Shown: positions 54,123 through 62,780 of the stretch, one piece after another | How positions within the stretch are numbered: position 1 is the first letter of the stretch | Layout: every line of letters starts with the position of its first letter | Source: Mycobacterium palustre | Lineage (GTDB): Bacteria; Actinomycetota; Actinomycetes; Mycobacteriales; Mycobacteriaceae | NCBI RefSeq assembly: GCF_002101785.1 | Contig: NZ_LQPJ01000130.1 | Location: 62,001-126,000 of the forward strand | Direction of reading: 5' to 3' | Length of the DNA: 64,000 bases | Position numbers and translations under genes: made by a program | The notes under the pieces: model-generated | Databases searched by the model: none | Told to the model about the DNA's origin: nothing | Seen by the model: the letters and a program-made list of their open reading frames with translations, nothing else

Positions 54123-55241
54123 GGGCGGCCGGGTCATGAAGGTGCCCTTGATCTCCAGCCCGTACTCGATGTCGTCGTAGTCGCGTCCCTGCTTGGGGCC
54201 CTTTTTCGACTTGGCCGGCGGCGGCATCATGAACGGCGGCATCGGGATCGAGGGCAGGCCGAATTCCCCTGCGGGAAGCTCGGATACGGCCGACGCGAGC
54301 TGGACCGGGGCCGAGGCGAGCATCCCCACCGTCGCGGGCGGCATGGTCAGCCTGCCGATCGAGACGCCGACGCCCATCGCCGCGGCGGGCGCCGATCCGA
54401 CGGCGCGCGCCGCGTTGGCCAGGTTGGCCGCGACCCCGCCCAGCGCCGCCTCGCCCTCGGCGAGCCCCTGCCCCACGTCGCCGCCCAGGCTTTGAACGCC
54501 CTGGGCCGTCGAGACCTGCGCCAGGTAGCTGAGCAGGTTGATGGGGATCCCGCCGGCGATGAACTGGTTCGCGTAGGTGTTGACCAGCCCGAACCAGCCC
54601 TTCTGGGGGTCGAAGCCGCCCGGGGTGGAAAGCAGCGACGTCAAGAAGTCCCCCAGCGCGGTTTGCGCCGGGGTGGCGGCCGCGGGCGACGCGCCCACCT
54701 GGGCGGCGGCCGCCGTCGGGCTGACGATCGGCGCCGGCGGGGAGAACTGCGGCAGCTCGAGGGCCTGGGCGGTGGCGGCCCGGTAGCGGTTGAGCGCGGC
54801 CGCATTGTCCACCCACATCGCCTCGTACTGGGCCTCGGTTTCGGCGATCGGGGCCAGGTTGGTTCCGAGCCAATTGGTGGCCAGCAACTGCGCCAGCCGC
54901 GCCCGGTTGGCGCTGACCGCCGCCGGCACCACCACGGCCTGGCGCGTCGATTCGAAGGCCGCCGCCGCGGCCCGCGCCGAGGAGGCCAGCTGTTGGCACT
55001 GCGCCGCGGTGGTGCCCAACCACGCGAGGTAGGGCGCGACGGCCTCGACCATCGCCTCGGCCGACGGACCGCGCCAGTCCTCGGCCAGCGACGACAAGAC
55101 CGAGGCGTAGCCGGGAAGCGAATCCTCGATCTCGATGCCCAGCTGTTGCCACACCCCCGCCGCCTCCACCCAGGAGCCGGCGCCGGGTCCGGAATGGATC
55201 AGCGCCGAGCTGACCTCGGGGGGCAGTATCCCAAAGTCCAT
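54111..55241 (-). CDS. PPE family protein, SVP-like
   Basis: 376 residues. The N-terminal MDFGILPPEVSSALIHSGPG is the PPE signature; WxG-like DWRGPSAEAM at about 64-73. The C-terminal half has NTYANQFIAGGIPINLLSYLAQ and SIGRLTMPPATVG, a degenerate version of the SVP motif (GxxSVPxxW). The tail ends in KKGPKQGRDYDDIEYGLEIKG. Start ATG 55241. It overlaps the hemerythrin ATPase 3' end by 12 nt. No PE partner is nearby. Tandem relative of the next gene. Confidence 0.9.
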   Translation of the reverse strand: MDFGILPPEVSSALIHSGPGAGSWVEAAGVWQQLGIEIEDSLPGYASVLSSLAEDWRGPSAEAMVEAVAPYLAWLGTTAAQCQQLASSARAAAAAFESTRQAVVVPAAVSANRARLAQLLATNWLGTNLAPIAETEAQYEAMWVDNAAALNRYRAATAQALELPQFSPPAPIVSPTAAAAQVGASPAAATPAQTALGDFLTSLLSTPGGFDPQKGWFGLVNTYANQFIAGGIPINLLSYLAQVSTAQGVQSLGGDVGQGLAEGEAALGGVAANLANAARAVGSAPAAAMGVGVSIGRLTMPPATVGMLASAPVQLASAVSELPAGEFGLPSIPMPPFMMPPPAKSKKGPKQGRDYDDIEYGLEIKGTFMTRPPSAG

Positions 55242-55400
55242 GACGTCACCCCGGCGGGCCCGGGTAGGCTGAAAACGGCGTGACGACTTCGGCGGTGATC
55301 CTCAAATGCGTTACGCGCCGGGACATTTCGCGGCCCCACCGGTTGTCGCCGGGGCCGGCGGCATTCGGCGTACGTGGTCGTGATGCACCATCGCCGGTCC

Positions 55401-56537
55401 TCACCCACCCGACGGCGATCGGGGCATCACCGATCCCTTGAGTTCCTTGCCGACCTGGAGGTCCTCGTACTTGGGCTGTTTACGTTTGCGCCAGCCGCTG
55501 CCCGCCGAGATGGGCGGGGGCATCAACGGCGGCAGGAACGGCAACCCGGCGTCGCCGGCATCCAGCGGCGACGCCGCCGACGCGAGCTGGACCGGGGTTT
55601 GCGTACCCGGCAGCAGGCCCACCACGGCCGGCGGCGCGGTCAGCTTGCCCAGCGACACCCCGACGCCCATCGCTCCCGCGGGCGCAGACCCGACGGCGCG
55701 CACGGCGCCGGCCAGGTCGGCCGTCGCGCTTCCCAGCGCCGACTCGCCTTCCGATATGCCCTGACCTACCTCGCCGCCGACGCTCTGCAGCGCCTGCGCG
55801 GACGTGGCCTGCGCGACATAGCTGAGCAGGTTGATCGGGAAGCCCGACGAGATGAACTGGTTCGCGTAGGTGTTGGCCAGGCCGAACCAGCCGGCGTTGG
55901 GGTCGAACCCGAAGGGGGTGCTGATCAGGTTCGTCAGCAGGTCCCCGATGGGCGACTGCGCCGGGGTGGCGGCGGCGGCCGACGTGGCGGCGGATTCGGC
56001 GGCCGCCGACGCGGGATCGGCGATCGAGGGCGGCGACGAGAACTGGGGCAGGTCCAGGGCCTGGGTCGCGGCGGCCTCATAGCGGGTCAACGCCGCCGAA
56101 TTGCTAGCCCACATGGCCTGGTACTGGGCCTCGTTCTCGGCGATCGCGGCCAGGTTGCTACCCAGACGGTCGGTCGCCAGCAACCGCGCCAGCTGCGCCC
56201 GGTTGGCCGCGACCTGTGCGGGCTGCACCACCGACGACTGGGCCTGGGTGAACGCCGCCGCGGCGGCCTCCGCCGAGGCGGCCACCTGCTGACATTGCTG
56301 CGCGGTGGCGCGCAGCCAGGCCAGGAACGGCTCGGCGGCCTGGGTCATGGCCGCCGCGGACGGCCCCTGCCAGGCCTCGCCGAGCGAAGACACCACCGAG
56401 GCGTAGGTGGGCACGGTCTGCTCCAGCCCGACGCCCAGGTTTTGCCACGCGCCGGCCGCCTCGATCAGCGACGCCGCGCCGGGACCCGAGTGGATCAGCG
56501 CGGACGTCAGCTCCGGCGGCAACGCCATGAAGTCCAT
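55401..56537 (-). CDS. PPE family protein, SVP-like, tandem paralogue
   Basis: 378 residues. MDFMALPPELTSALIHSGPG, AWQGPSAAAM, then NTYANQFISSGFPINLLSYVAQ and SLGKLTAPPAVVG parallel the neighbouring PPE throughout, including the short KYEDLQVGKELKG tail. The pair is clearly a tandem duplication. ATG 56537 gives the canonical start; GTG codons at 56546/56543 are in frame just upstream. Export by a type VII system is expected for the family. Confidence 0.9.
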   Translation of the reverse strand: MDFMALPPELTSALIHSGPGAASLIEAAGAWQNLGVGLEQTVPTYASVVSSLGEAWQGPSAAAMTQAAEPFLAWLRATAQQCQQVAASAEAAAAAFTQAQSSVVQPAQVAANRAQLARLLATDRLGSNLAAIAENEAQYQAMWASNSAALTRYEAAATQALDLPQFSSPPSIADPASAAAESAATSAAAATPAQSPIGDLLTNLISTPFGFDPNAGWFGLANTYANQFISSGFPINLLSYVAQATSAQALQSVGGEVGQGISEGESALGSATADLAGAVRAVGSAPAGAMGVGVSLGKLTAPPAVVGLLPGTQTPVQLASAASPLDAGDAGLPFLPPLMPPPISAGSGWRKRKQPKYEDLQVGKELKGSVMPRSPSGG

Positions 56538-56725
56538 GACCGTCACACTCGCCATACCGGGTACGGCCCGGCAAACTCGCGTCGACCGCAAGGCGAACAC
56601 ACGTCGAACATCGCGGAATACCCGTCGAACATTGCGCATCCCCGCCTTCCGTTGCCGAATCCGTCGCTGACAACGATAGCCCGTCAAATAGCCTTCGCTT
56701 CGGCTTACCGCGGTGAGCACCGCCC

Positions 56726-56913
56726 TCACACGGTGACCGACGCGCCGCGGCGCAACTCGACGATCCGGTCCGCCATCCCGCGGCGCCGCGTCTGATCGAC
56801 GAAATCGGCCAGCGGCGAGGCGAAGACGCCGTGGTCGTCGAAGTGGATAGCAAGGTCAGCCCACCGGCGATCAAGGTGGTGGCGTTGCCCACGAACGTGA
56901 CGGTGATGTCCAT
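56726..56913 (-). pseudogene. MBL-fold metal-dependent hydrolase remnant with internal deletion
   Basis: ATG 56913 gives MDITVTFVGNATTLIAGGLTLL, the typical N terminus of UPF0173-like MBL proteins. Directly after it, one frame out, comes HFDDHGVFASPLADF and then RMADRIVELRRGASVTV with a stop, the typical C terminus. All zinc-binding motifs between are deleted. Confidence 0.75.
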
Positions 56914-56964
56914 AATCTGAGCTACCCGGCCCGCGGCGATCAAACGCCGCGGCGCCGCAACGGG

Positions 56965-57822
56965 TTACGGCCCGGGGCGGCGACTGACGAACTCCCGGCG
57001 CGCCCCGGTGAGCGGATCGGTGAACTCGATGCGTTGCGCCAGCAGCCGCAGCGGCGTGCCGAAGTCGTCGGCCGGCACCTCAATGATGTTGGGGTACAAC
57101 GGGTCTCCCTCGATCGGGATCCCGAGCGAGGCCATGTGCAGGCGCAATTGATGGGTGCGCCCGGTCCGCGGCGTCAGGCGATACAGGCCGTCGGAAAGCG
57201 ACTCCACCAACGTCTGGGCGTTCGGAACGCCCGGCTCGCTGACGGCCTGCAGGTGTCCCCGGCGCTTGACGATGCGGCTGCGGACGACGCGTGGCAGCTC
57301 GAGGTCCGGGTCGACGCCGGCGCGCGCCAGGTAGGTCTTGGCGACCAGGCCGCGGGCGAACAGCGTCTGGTAGGCGCCGCGCACCTCGCGCCGGGCGGTG
57401 AACAGCAGCACCCCGGCGGTCAGCCGGTCCAGCCGGTGCGCGGGGCTCAGCTCCGGCAAGCCCAGTTCCCGGCGCAGCCGCACCAGCGCGGTCTGCGCGA
57501 CGTGGCGCCCCCGGGGCATGGTCGCCAGGAAGTGCGGCTTGTCGACGACGACGATGTCGTCGTCGCGATAAAGCACCGGAATGTCGAACGGGACGGGCAC
57601 CTCGTGCGGCAGTTCGCGATACAGGTAGACCACCGCCCCCGCGGGCAGCACCGTGTTGTGGTCCACCACCGCGCCGTCGGCGCCGACGACCTCCCCGCCC
57701 AGCACCTTGGCCCGGGCCGCCGGGCCGAACCGGGCGGTCAGCTCGGCCAGGACCGGTCCGCCGCGCAGCCGCAGCCGGGCCGGGCCCAGCCCGTCGCGCA
57801 CGGGCAGCGGGGCTCGCCTCAA
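56965..57822 (-). CDS. RluA-type pseudouridine synthase (Rv3300c-like)
   Basis: 285 residues. VLYRDDDIVVVDKPHFLATMP and the catalytic HRLDRLTAGVLLF (aspartate nucleophile) are RluA/RsuA-family signatures; KTYLAR and LTPRTGRTHQLRLHMASLG follow. An S4-like N-terminal region precedes. The target uridine in rRNA or tRNA is unknown. Start TTG 57822 lies 7 nt after the glpD2 stop; a downstream GTG (PVRDGLG) is possible. Confidence 0.88.
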   Translation of the reverse strand: MRRAPLPVRDGLGPARLRLRGGPVLAELTARFGPAARAKVLGGEVVGADGAVVDHNTVLPAGAVVYLYRELPHEVPVPFDIPVLYRDDDIVVVDKPHFLATMPRGRHVAQTALVRLRRELGLPELSPAHRLDRLTAGVLLFTARREVRGAYQTLFARGLVAKTYLARAGVDPDLELPRVVRSRIVKRRGHLQAVSEPGVPNAQTLVESLSDGLYRLTPRTGRTHQLRLHMASLGIPIEGDPLYPNIIEVPADDFGTPLRLLAQRIEFTDPLTGARREFVSRRPGP

Positions 57823-57829
57823 CGCCGCG

Positions 57830-59584
57830 TCACTTCAGGGGCACCGGCTCGAGGATCTCGGCGCGCGCCTCGGGCGCGCTGGCCCGCAGCTCGTCGGCCG
57901 ACACGTCGTCGGGCTGGGCCTGCGAGAGGATCTCGGCCTTCACCCGCGCGGCGTAGTTGGCGACCTCCCGCTCGACGTCCGCCGCGCTCCAGCCCAGCGC
58001 GGGCGCCACCACGTCGGCCACCTCACGGGCGCAGTCGACGCCGCGGTGCGGGTACTCGATGGAGATGCGCATCCGCCGGGCCAGGATGTCCTCGAGGTGC
58101 AGGGCCCCCTCGGAGGTGACGGCGTAGCGCGCCTCCACCCGCAAATAGCCCGGCGCCTCCTTGATCGGGCGCAGCAGGTCGGGTTCGTCGTCGGCCAGGG
58201 CCAGGACGTCGCCGACCAGCGACCCGTAGCGGTCCAGCAGGTGGCGCACCCGGTACGGGTGCAGGCCCTTGAGCGCCGCGACGTGCTCGGCCTGGTTGAC
58301 CAGCGCGAAGTACCCATCGGCGCCGAGCAGCGTCACCTTCTCGGTGATCGACGGCGCGACCCGGGCCGGGACGAACTGCGCCGCGGCATCGATCGCGTCG
58401 GCGGCCATCACCCGGTAGGTGGTGTACTTGCCGCCGGCGATCGCCACCAGGCCGGGCGCGGGCACCGCCACGGCGTGCTCGCGCGACAGCTTGGAGGTTT
58501 CCTCGCTCTCCCCGGCCAGCAGCGGCCGCAGCCCGGCGTAGACGCCGTCGATGTCGGCGTGGGTCAGGGGCGTGGCCAGCACGGTGTTGACGGTCCGCAG
58601 GATGTAGTCGATGTCGGCCTTGGTGGCCGCGGGGTGCGCCAGGTCGAGGTCCCAGTCGGTGTCGGTGGTCCCGATGATCCAGTGGCTGCCCCACGGGATC
58701 ACGAACATCACGGACTTCTCGGTACGCAGGATGATCGCGACGTCGCTGACGATGCGGTCGCGCGGCACCACGACGTGCACGCCCTTGGACGCGCGCACCT
58801 GGAACCGGCCGCGCTGCTTGGACAGCGCCTGGATCTCGTCGGTCCACACCCCGGTCGCGTTGACCACGACGTGGCCGCGGACCTCGGTGATCGCGCCGTC
58901 CTCGGAGTCGCGGACCCGCACGCCTGTCACCCGGTCGCCCTCGCGCAGCAACGCCACCACCTGGGTCGAGGACCGCACCACCGCGCCGTAGTGCGCGGCG
59001 GTGCGCGCGACGGTCATGGTGTGCCGGGCGTCGTCGACGACGGTGTCGTAGTAGCGGATCCCGCCGATCAGCGAGGTGCGCTTGAGGCCCGGGCATAGCC
59101 GCAGGGCACCGGCGCGGGTCAGATGCTTTTGCGCCGGAACGGATTTCGCGCCGCCGAGCCGGTCGTAGAGGAAGATGCCCGCGGCGGTGTAAGGGCGTTC
59201 CCAGACCCGGTGGGTCAGCGGGAACAAGAACGGCATCGGCTTGACCAGGTGCGGCGCCAGCTTGGTCAGCGACAGCTCGCGCTCGTAGAGCGCCTCGCGG
59301 ACCAGGCCGAACTCCAGTTGCTCGAGGTAGCGCAGCCCGCCGTGGAACATCTTCGACGAGCGGCTCGACGTGCCCGACGCCAGGTCGCGCGCCTCCACCA
59401 GCGCCACCTTGAGCCCGCGGGTGGCGGCGTCCAGCGCGCATCCCGAGCCCACCACGCCGCCGCCGATGACCACCACGTCGAACTGCTCGCTGCCCAGCCG
59501 CTCCCAGGCCACCCGGCGTTGCTCCGGTCCCAGCGCGGACGCCGCCGAACGCGGCTCGCTGGGTGCGTGGATCCGGTCGCTCAC
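57830..59584 (-). CDS. glpD2: Glycerol-3-phosphate dehydrogenase GlpD2
   Basis: 584 residues, matching Rv3302c. FAD-dependent oxidation of glycerol-3-phosphate to dihydroxyacetone phosphate. FDVVVIGGGVVGSGCALDAATRG is the FAD motif, followed by DLASGTSSRSSKMFHGGLRYL, SKGVHVVVPRD, VMFVIPWGSHWIIGTTDTD and AGGKYTTYR. A C-terminal DAO-C domain follows. GTG 59584. In M. tuberculosis phoY1 lies between this gene and Rv3300c; here they are 7 nt apart. Confidence 0.95.
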   Translation of the reverse strand: MSDRIHAPSEPRSAASALGPEQRRVAWERLGSEQFDVVVIGGGVVGSGCALDAATRGLKVALVEARDLASGTSSRSSKMFHGGLRYLEQLEFGLVREALYERELSLTKLAPHLVKPMPFLFPLTHRVWERPYTAAGIFLYDRLGGAKSVPAQKHLTRAGALRLCPGLKRTSLIGGIRYYDTVVDDARHTMTVARTAAHYGAVVRSSTQVVALLREGDRVTGVRVRDSEDGAITEVRGHVVVNATGVWTDEIQALSKQRGRFQVRASKGVHVVVPRDRIVSDVAIILRTEKSVMFVIPWGSHWIIGTTDTDWDLDLAHPAATKADIDYILRTVNTVLATPLTHADIDGVYAGLRPLLAGESEETSKLSREHAVAVPAPGLVAIAGGKYTTYRVMAADAIDAAAQFVPARVAPSITEKVTLLGADGYFALVNQAEHVAALKGLHPYRVRHLLDRYGSLVGDVLALADDEPDLLRPIKEAPGYLRVEARYAVTSEGALHLEDILARRMRISIEYPHRGVDCAREVADVVAPALGWSAADVEREVANYAARVKAEILSQAQPDDVSADELRASAPEARAEILEPVPLK

Positions 59585-59676
59585 TGCGGAAACTCCTGTC
59601 GGTTACTCGCCGGTAGGACGTGCAAACCCAAGGCTAACCGTTGCCGGGTCCGCGCGCCCCGCGTTCTACGGGCCGG

Positions 59677-61116
59677 TCAGTCCAGATCGTCGTGGGCCAT
59701 CAGGCGGCGCGCGGCCTCGGTGATCGAGCCGGACAACGAGGGGTACACGGCCAGCGTCTGCGCCAGCTCGTTGACGGTGATGCGGTTGGTCACGGCCACC
59801 GCGATCGGCAGGATCAGCTCCGAGGCGATCGGCGCCACCACCACGCCGCCGATCACCACGCCGGTGGACTTGCGGCAGAAGACCTTGACGAAACCCTGGC
59901 GCAGGCCCGACATCTTGGCCCGCGCGTTGGTGCGCAGCGGCAGCATGATGGTCCGGGCGGGCACCGAACCGTCGTCGATCATCGACTGCGGCACCCCGAC
60001 CGCGGCGATCTCGGGCCGGGTGAACACGGTCGACGCGACCGTGCGGAGCCGGATCGGGCTGACGCCCTCGCCCAGCGCGTGATACATCGCGATGCGGCCC
60101 TGCATGGCGGCGACCGACGCCAGCAGCAGCAGGCCGGTGCAGTCGCCGGCGGCGTAGATGCCCGGCACCGAGGTCCGCGACACCCGGTCGACGGGCAGGT
60201 AGTCGCCGGGCCCCAGCTCGATGCCGACCCGCTCCAGGCCCAGGCCGCCGGTGTTGGGGACCGACCCGATCGTCATCAGGGCGTGGCTGCCCTCGACGGT
60301 GCGGCCGTCGGTCATGGTGACCAGGACGCCGTCGTCGGTGCGGGTGACCGATTCGGCGCGGGCGTTCTTGACGAGCTGGACGCCGCGTTCGGCGAACGCC
60401 TCCTCCAGCACCAGCGCCGCGTCGGCGTCCTCGTAGGGCAGCACGCGGTCGCGGCTGGCCGCCACGGTCACCGGCACCCCGAGCTCGGTGTAGGCGTGGA
60501 CGAACTCGGCGCCGGTGACGCCCGAGCCGACGACGATGAGGTGCTCGGGCAGCGTCTTGAGGTCGTAGAGCTGGCGCCAGGTCAGGATGCGCTCGCCGTC
60601 GGGCCGCGCCGACGGCAGGATCCGCGGGCTGGCGCCGGTGGCGATCAGCACCACGTCCGCCTCGAACTCGGTGGCGGCGGGGCCGTCGGGCCCCGGATCG
60701 GAGTGGGTCGCCCGCACCCGGTGCTTGGCCAGGCCGGGCGTGGGGTCGATCAGCTCGCCGTGGCCGGCGACGACGCGCACGCCCATGCTGCGCAGCTGGG
60801 CGGCGATGTCGGCCGACTGCTCGGAGGCGAGCCGCTTGACGCGGGCGTGGATCTGCGGCAACGAGATCTTCGCGTCGTCGATGTCGATGTCGAAGCCCAG
60901 CCGCGGCGCCCGGCGCAGCTCGGTGCGCAGCCACGTCGAGGCGATGAACGTCTTGGACGGCACGCAGTCGTCCAGCACGGCCGCCCCGCCGACGCCCTCG
61001 GCATCGATCACGGTGATGTCGGTCGCGTCGGTCCGCTCGGCCGACAGCGTGGCGGCGACGAGCGCGGCCTCGTAACCGGCCGGCCCACCGCCGAGGATCA
61101 CGATGCGCGTCACCAC
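59677..61116 (-). CDS. lpdA: NAD(P)H quinone reductase LpdA
   Basis: 479 residues, matching Rv3303c. Flavoprotein disulfide-reductase fold with FAD motif VILGGGPAGYEAA, NAD motif VVGSGVTGAEF and GIYAAGDCTG. The usual redox-active CxxxxC is reduced to DDCVPSK with only one cysteine, so it is not a lipoamide dehydrogenase but a quinone reductase, as shown for the M. tuberculosis protein. Start GTG 61116 or the next GTG 61113. Confidence 0.93.
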   Translation of the reverse strand: MVTRIVILGGGPAGYEAALVAATLSAERTDATDITVIDAEGVGGAAVLDDCVPSKTFIASTWLRTELRRAPRLGFDIDIDDAKISLPQIHARVKRLASEQSADIAAQLRSMGVRVVAGHGELIDPTPGLAKHRVRATHSDPGPDGPAATEFEADVVLIATGASPRILPSARPDGERILTWRQLYDLKTLPEHLIVVGSGVTGAEFVHAYTELGVPVTVAASRDRVLPYEDADAALVLEEAFAERGVQLVKNARAESVTRTDDGVLVTMTDGRTVEGSHALMTIGSVPNTGGLGLERVGIELGPGDYLPVDRVSRTSVPGIYAAGDCTGLLLLASVAAMQGRIAMYHALGEGVSPIRLRTVASTVFTRPEIAAVGVPQSMIDDGSVPARTIMLPLRTNARAKMSGLRQGFVKVFCRKSTGVVIGGVVVAPIASELILPIAVAVTNRITVNELAQTLAVYPSLSGSITEAARRLMAHDDLD

Positions 61117-61223
61117 ACGCCCTAACCTAATTGGCCTCCGCGCCGCGGCGCGGCGCGAGGGGCGAACCCCGCGAAACGCTCGGGTGAATGGCGCATGAGC
61201 GGGTGCCGTTTAAGCTTTTCCCC

Positions 61224-61703
61224 GTGCCGCTCTACGCCGCGTACGGGTCGAACATGCATCCCGAGCAAATGCTGAAGCGCGCGCCGCACTCGCCGATGGC
61301 CGGAACCGGCTGGCTGCACGGGTGGCGGTTGACGTTCGGCGGCGAGGACATCGGCTGGGAAGGGGCGCTGGCCACCATCGTCGAGGACCCCGACTCGAAG
61401 GTGTTCGTCGTCCTCTACGACATGACCCCGGCCGACGAGAAGAACCTGGACCGGTGGGAGGGCTCCGAGTTCGGCGTCCACAAGAAGATCCGCTGCCGCG
61501 TGGAGCGGCTCTCCTCCGACACCACCACCGATCCCGTGCTGGCCTGGCTGTATGTGCTGGATGCCTGGGAGGGCGGCCTGCCCTCGGCGCGCTACCTCGG
61601 GGTGATGGCCGACGCCGCCGAGATCGCCGGCGCGCCCGAGGATTACGTGCACAACCTGCGGACCCGCCCCGCCCGCAACATCGGCCCGGGAACCAGCGCC
61701 TGA
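61224..61703 (+). CDS. Gamma-glutamylcyclotransferase-fold protein (Rv3304-like)
   Basis: 159 residues. LYAAYGSNMHPEQM is the glycine-rich YGSN motif of the family, WRLTFGGEDIGWEGALATIV and LDRWEGSEFG follow, with the catalytic-type glutamate. The substrate is unknown; the fold cleaves gamma-glutamyl peptides as 5-oxoproline in relatives. GTG 61224 is chosen from the M. tuberculosis start (MPLYAAYGSNM); ATG 61188 is in frame upstream. Divergent from lpdA. Confidence 0.88.
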   Translation: MPLYAAYGSNMHPEQMLKRAPHSPMAGTGWLHGWRLTFGGEDIGWEGALATIVEDPDSKVFVVLYDMTPADEKNLDRWEGSEFGVHKKIRCRVERLSSDTTTDPVLAWLYVLDAWEGGLPSARYLGVMADAAEIAGAPEDYVHNLRTRPARNIGPGTSA

Positions 61704-61712
61704 CCCCTTGTC

Positions 61713-61767
61713 GCGAGCGTGCGTGTTGGTACGCCGACACGCCGATGCGGCCCGGCATTCTGCGCAC
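61713..61767 (+). repeat. Left inverted repeat of the DUF559 element
   Basis: 55 nt starting GCGAGCGTGCGTGTT and ending GCATTCTGCGCAC. It matches the inverse complement of 62712-62765 at 48 of 55 positions with one gap. It lies between the Rv3304-like stop and the DUF559 stop. Confidence 0.85.
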
Positions 61768-61777
61768 GTTCGCGACG

Positions 61778-62659
61778 TCATGCGGCCCCCAACAGCTGCG
61801 TCTCGAGCCGACGGACGAGTTCGACCGGCCGGTACCTGACGTCCTCGGCGACGATGGGCACGACCGCCCAACCCAGCTCCTGGAGCGCGCCGGAGCGCCG
61901 GCGGTCCCGTCGAAACGCTTCCGGGCCGCTATGCCAGTCGACACCGTCGTACTCCGCCGCGACACGCGCTTCGGGCCAGGCAAAGTCGAGCCGCCAGATG
62001 CGCCCCCGCAGGTCCACGACCTCGTGCTGCAGGATCGGGGGTGGCAATCCACCGTCGATCATCACCAGCCGGGCCTCGCTCTCCATCGGTGACTCGGCCA
62101 GCGGGGAGGCCAGCGGCAGCAACTCGCGCGTGTGAACGACGCCGCGCCGGCCTGCCTGGCGGTTGACCGCCCGCTGCAGGTCGTCAGGGCTGCACGTGCC
62201 GCTGCGCAGCGCGGCGTCCAGCGTGGCCAGTGCCCTCGGCCGCCGCAGCCCACGGGCGACCTCGATCGCCGTCCAGGCCGGCGTCGTGATGGGCCGTCCC
62301 GCGACCCTCGTCAGTGGCGCCCCCGCGCGGCGGTGCACGACCAGCCCGCGCGTCGGACGCAACTGCCGCCCGCCCGGATTGAGCACATGCAGGGCCGGAT
62401 CCCGTTCGGTGTCGAAGCCGTGGACCTCCGCAGCCGTATTCAGGCACACCGCCACCGTGGTGCCGGCCGCCAAATCCAGACCGCGCAGCTGCAGGCCGCG
62501 GTCCAGCGCTCCGCGACCGTAGACGCCATACCAAACCTTTTGCAGCACACCGTATTTGAGCGCGGCCTCCAGCTGTCGACGGGTGAGGTGCTGCAATGCC
62601 TGGGCGGAGGTCACCACGCCGCCTTGCGCGTCGAGCAGCCGGCAAAGCTGCGCATCCAC
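61778..62659 (-). CDS. AbiEi-like winged-helix + DUF559 (Vsr/endonuclease-fold) protein
   Basis: 293 residues. N-terminal about 55 residues (VVTSAQALQHLTRRQLEAALKYGVLQKV) resemble the AbiEi antitoxin helix-turn-helix domain. The C-terminal DUF559 domain has WRLDFAWPEARVAAEYDG, WHSGPEAFRRDR and RRSGALQELGWAVVPI; Asp, Glu and His are placed as in Vsr-like nucleases. Cysteines are few. It has no place in the M. tuberculosis Rv3304-Rv3305c gap. It is bracketed by inverted repeats. GTG 62659. Function unknown. Confidence 0.8.
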   Translation of the reverse strand: MDAQLCRLLDAQGGVVTSAQALQHLTRRQLEAALKYGVLQKVWYGVYGRGALDRGLQLRGLDLAAGTTVAVCLNTAAEVHGFDTERDPALHVLNPGGRQLRPTRGLVVHRRAGAPLTRVAGRPITTPAWTAIEVARGLRRPRALATLDAALRSGTCSPDDLQRAVNRQAGRRGVVHTRELLPLASPLAESPMESEARLVMIDGGLPPPILQHEVVDLRGRIWRLDFAWPEARVAAEYDGVDWHSGPEAFRRDRRRSGALQELGWAVVPIVAEDVRYRPVELVRRLETQLLGAA

Positions 62660-62711
62660 GCCGGGTATCGTCGGCCGGTCTCAGGCCCGGCACAATTCAC
62701 CCCTGCCGAGG

Positions 62712-62765
62712 GTGCGCAGAATGCCGGTCCGAACCGGTGTGTCGCGTACAAACACGCACGTTCGC
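62712..62765 (-). repeat. Right inverted repeat of the DUF559 element
   Basis: 54 nt; on the minus strand it starts GCGAACGTGCGTGTT and ends GCATTCTGCGCAC. It ends 52 nt upstream of the DUF559 GTG start and 16 nt from the amiA1 stop, so it could also contain the DUF559 promoter. Confidence 0.85.
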
Positions 62766-62780
62766 GCCTCGAAAGCCGAG

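Larger units (their letters stand above)
61713..62765. mobile_element. Candidate 1.05-kb single-gene element with ~55-bp inverted repeats
   Basis: The DUF559 gene and its two imperfect terminal inverted repeats occupy the interval between Rv3304- and amiA1-type genes, which are neighbours in M. tuberculosis. No target-site duplication or transposase is visible. The unit may be mobilised in trans, or be a nuclease gene with paired repeats of another role. Confidence 0.5.
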
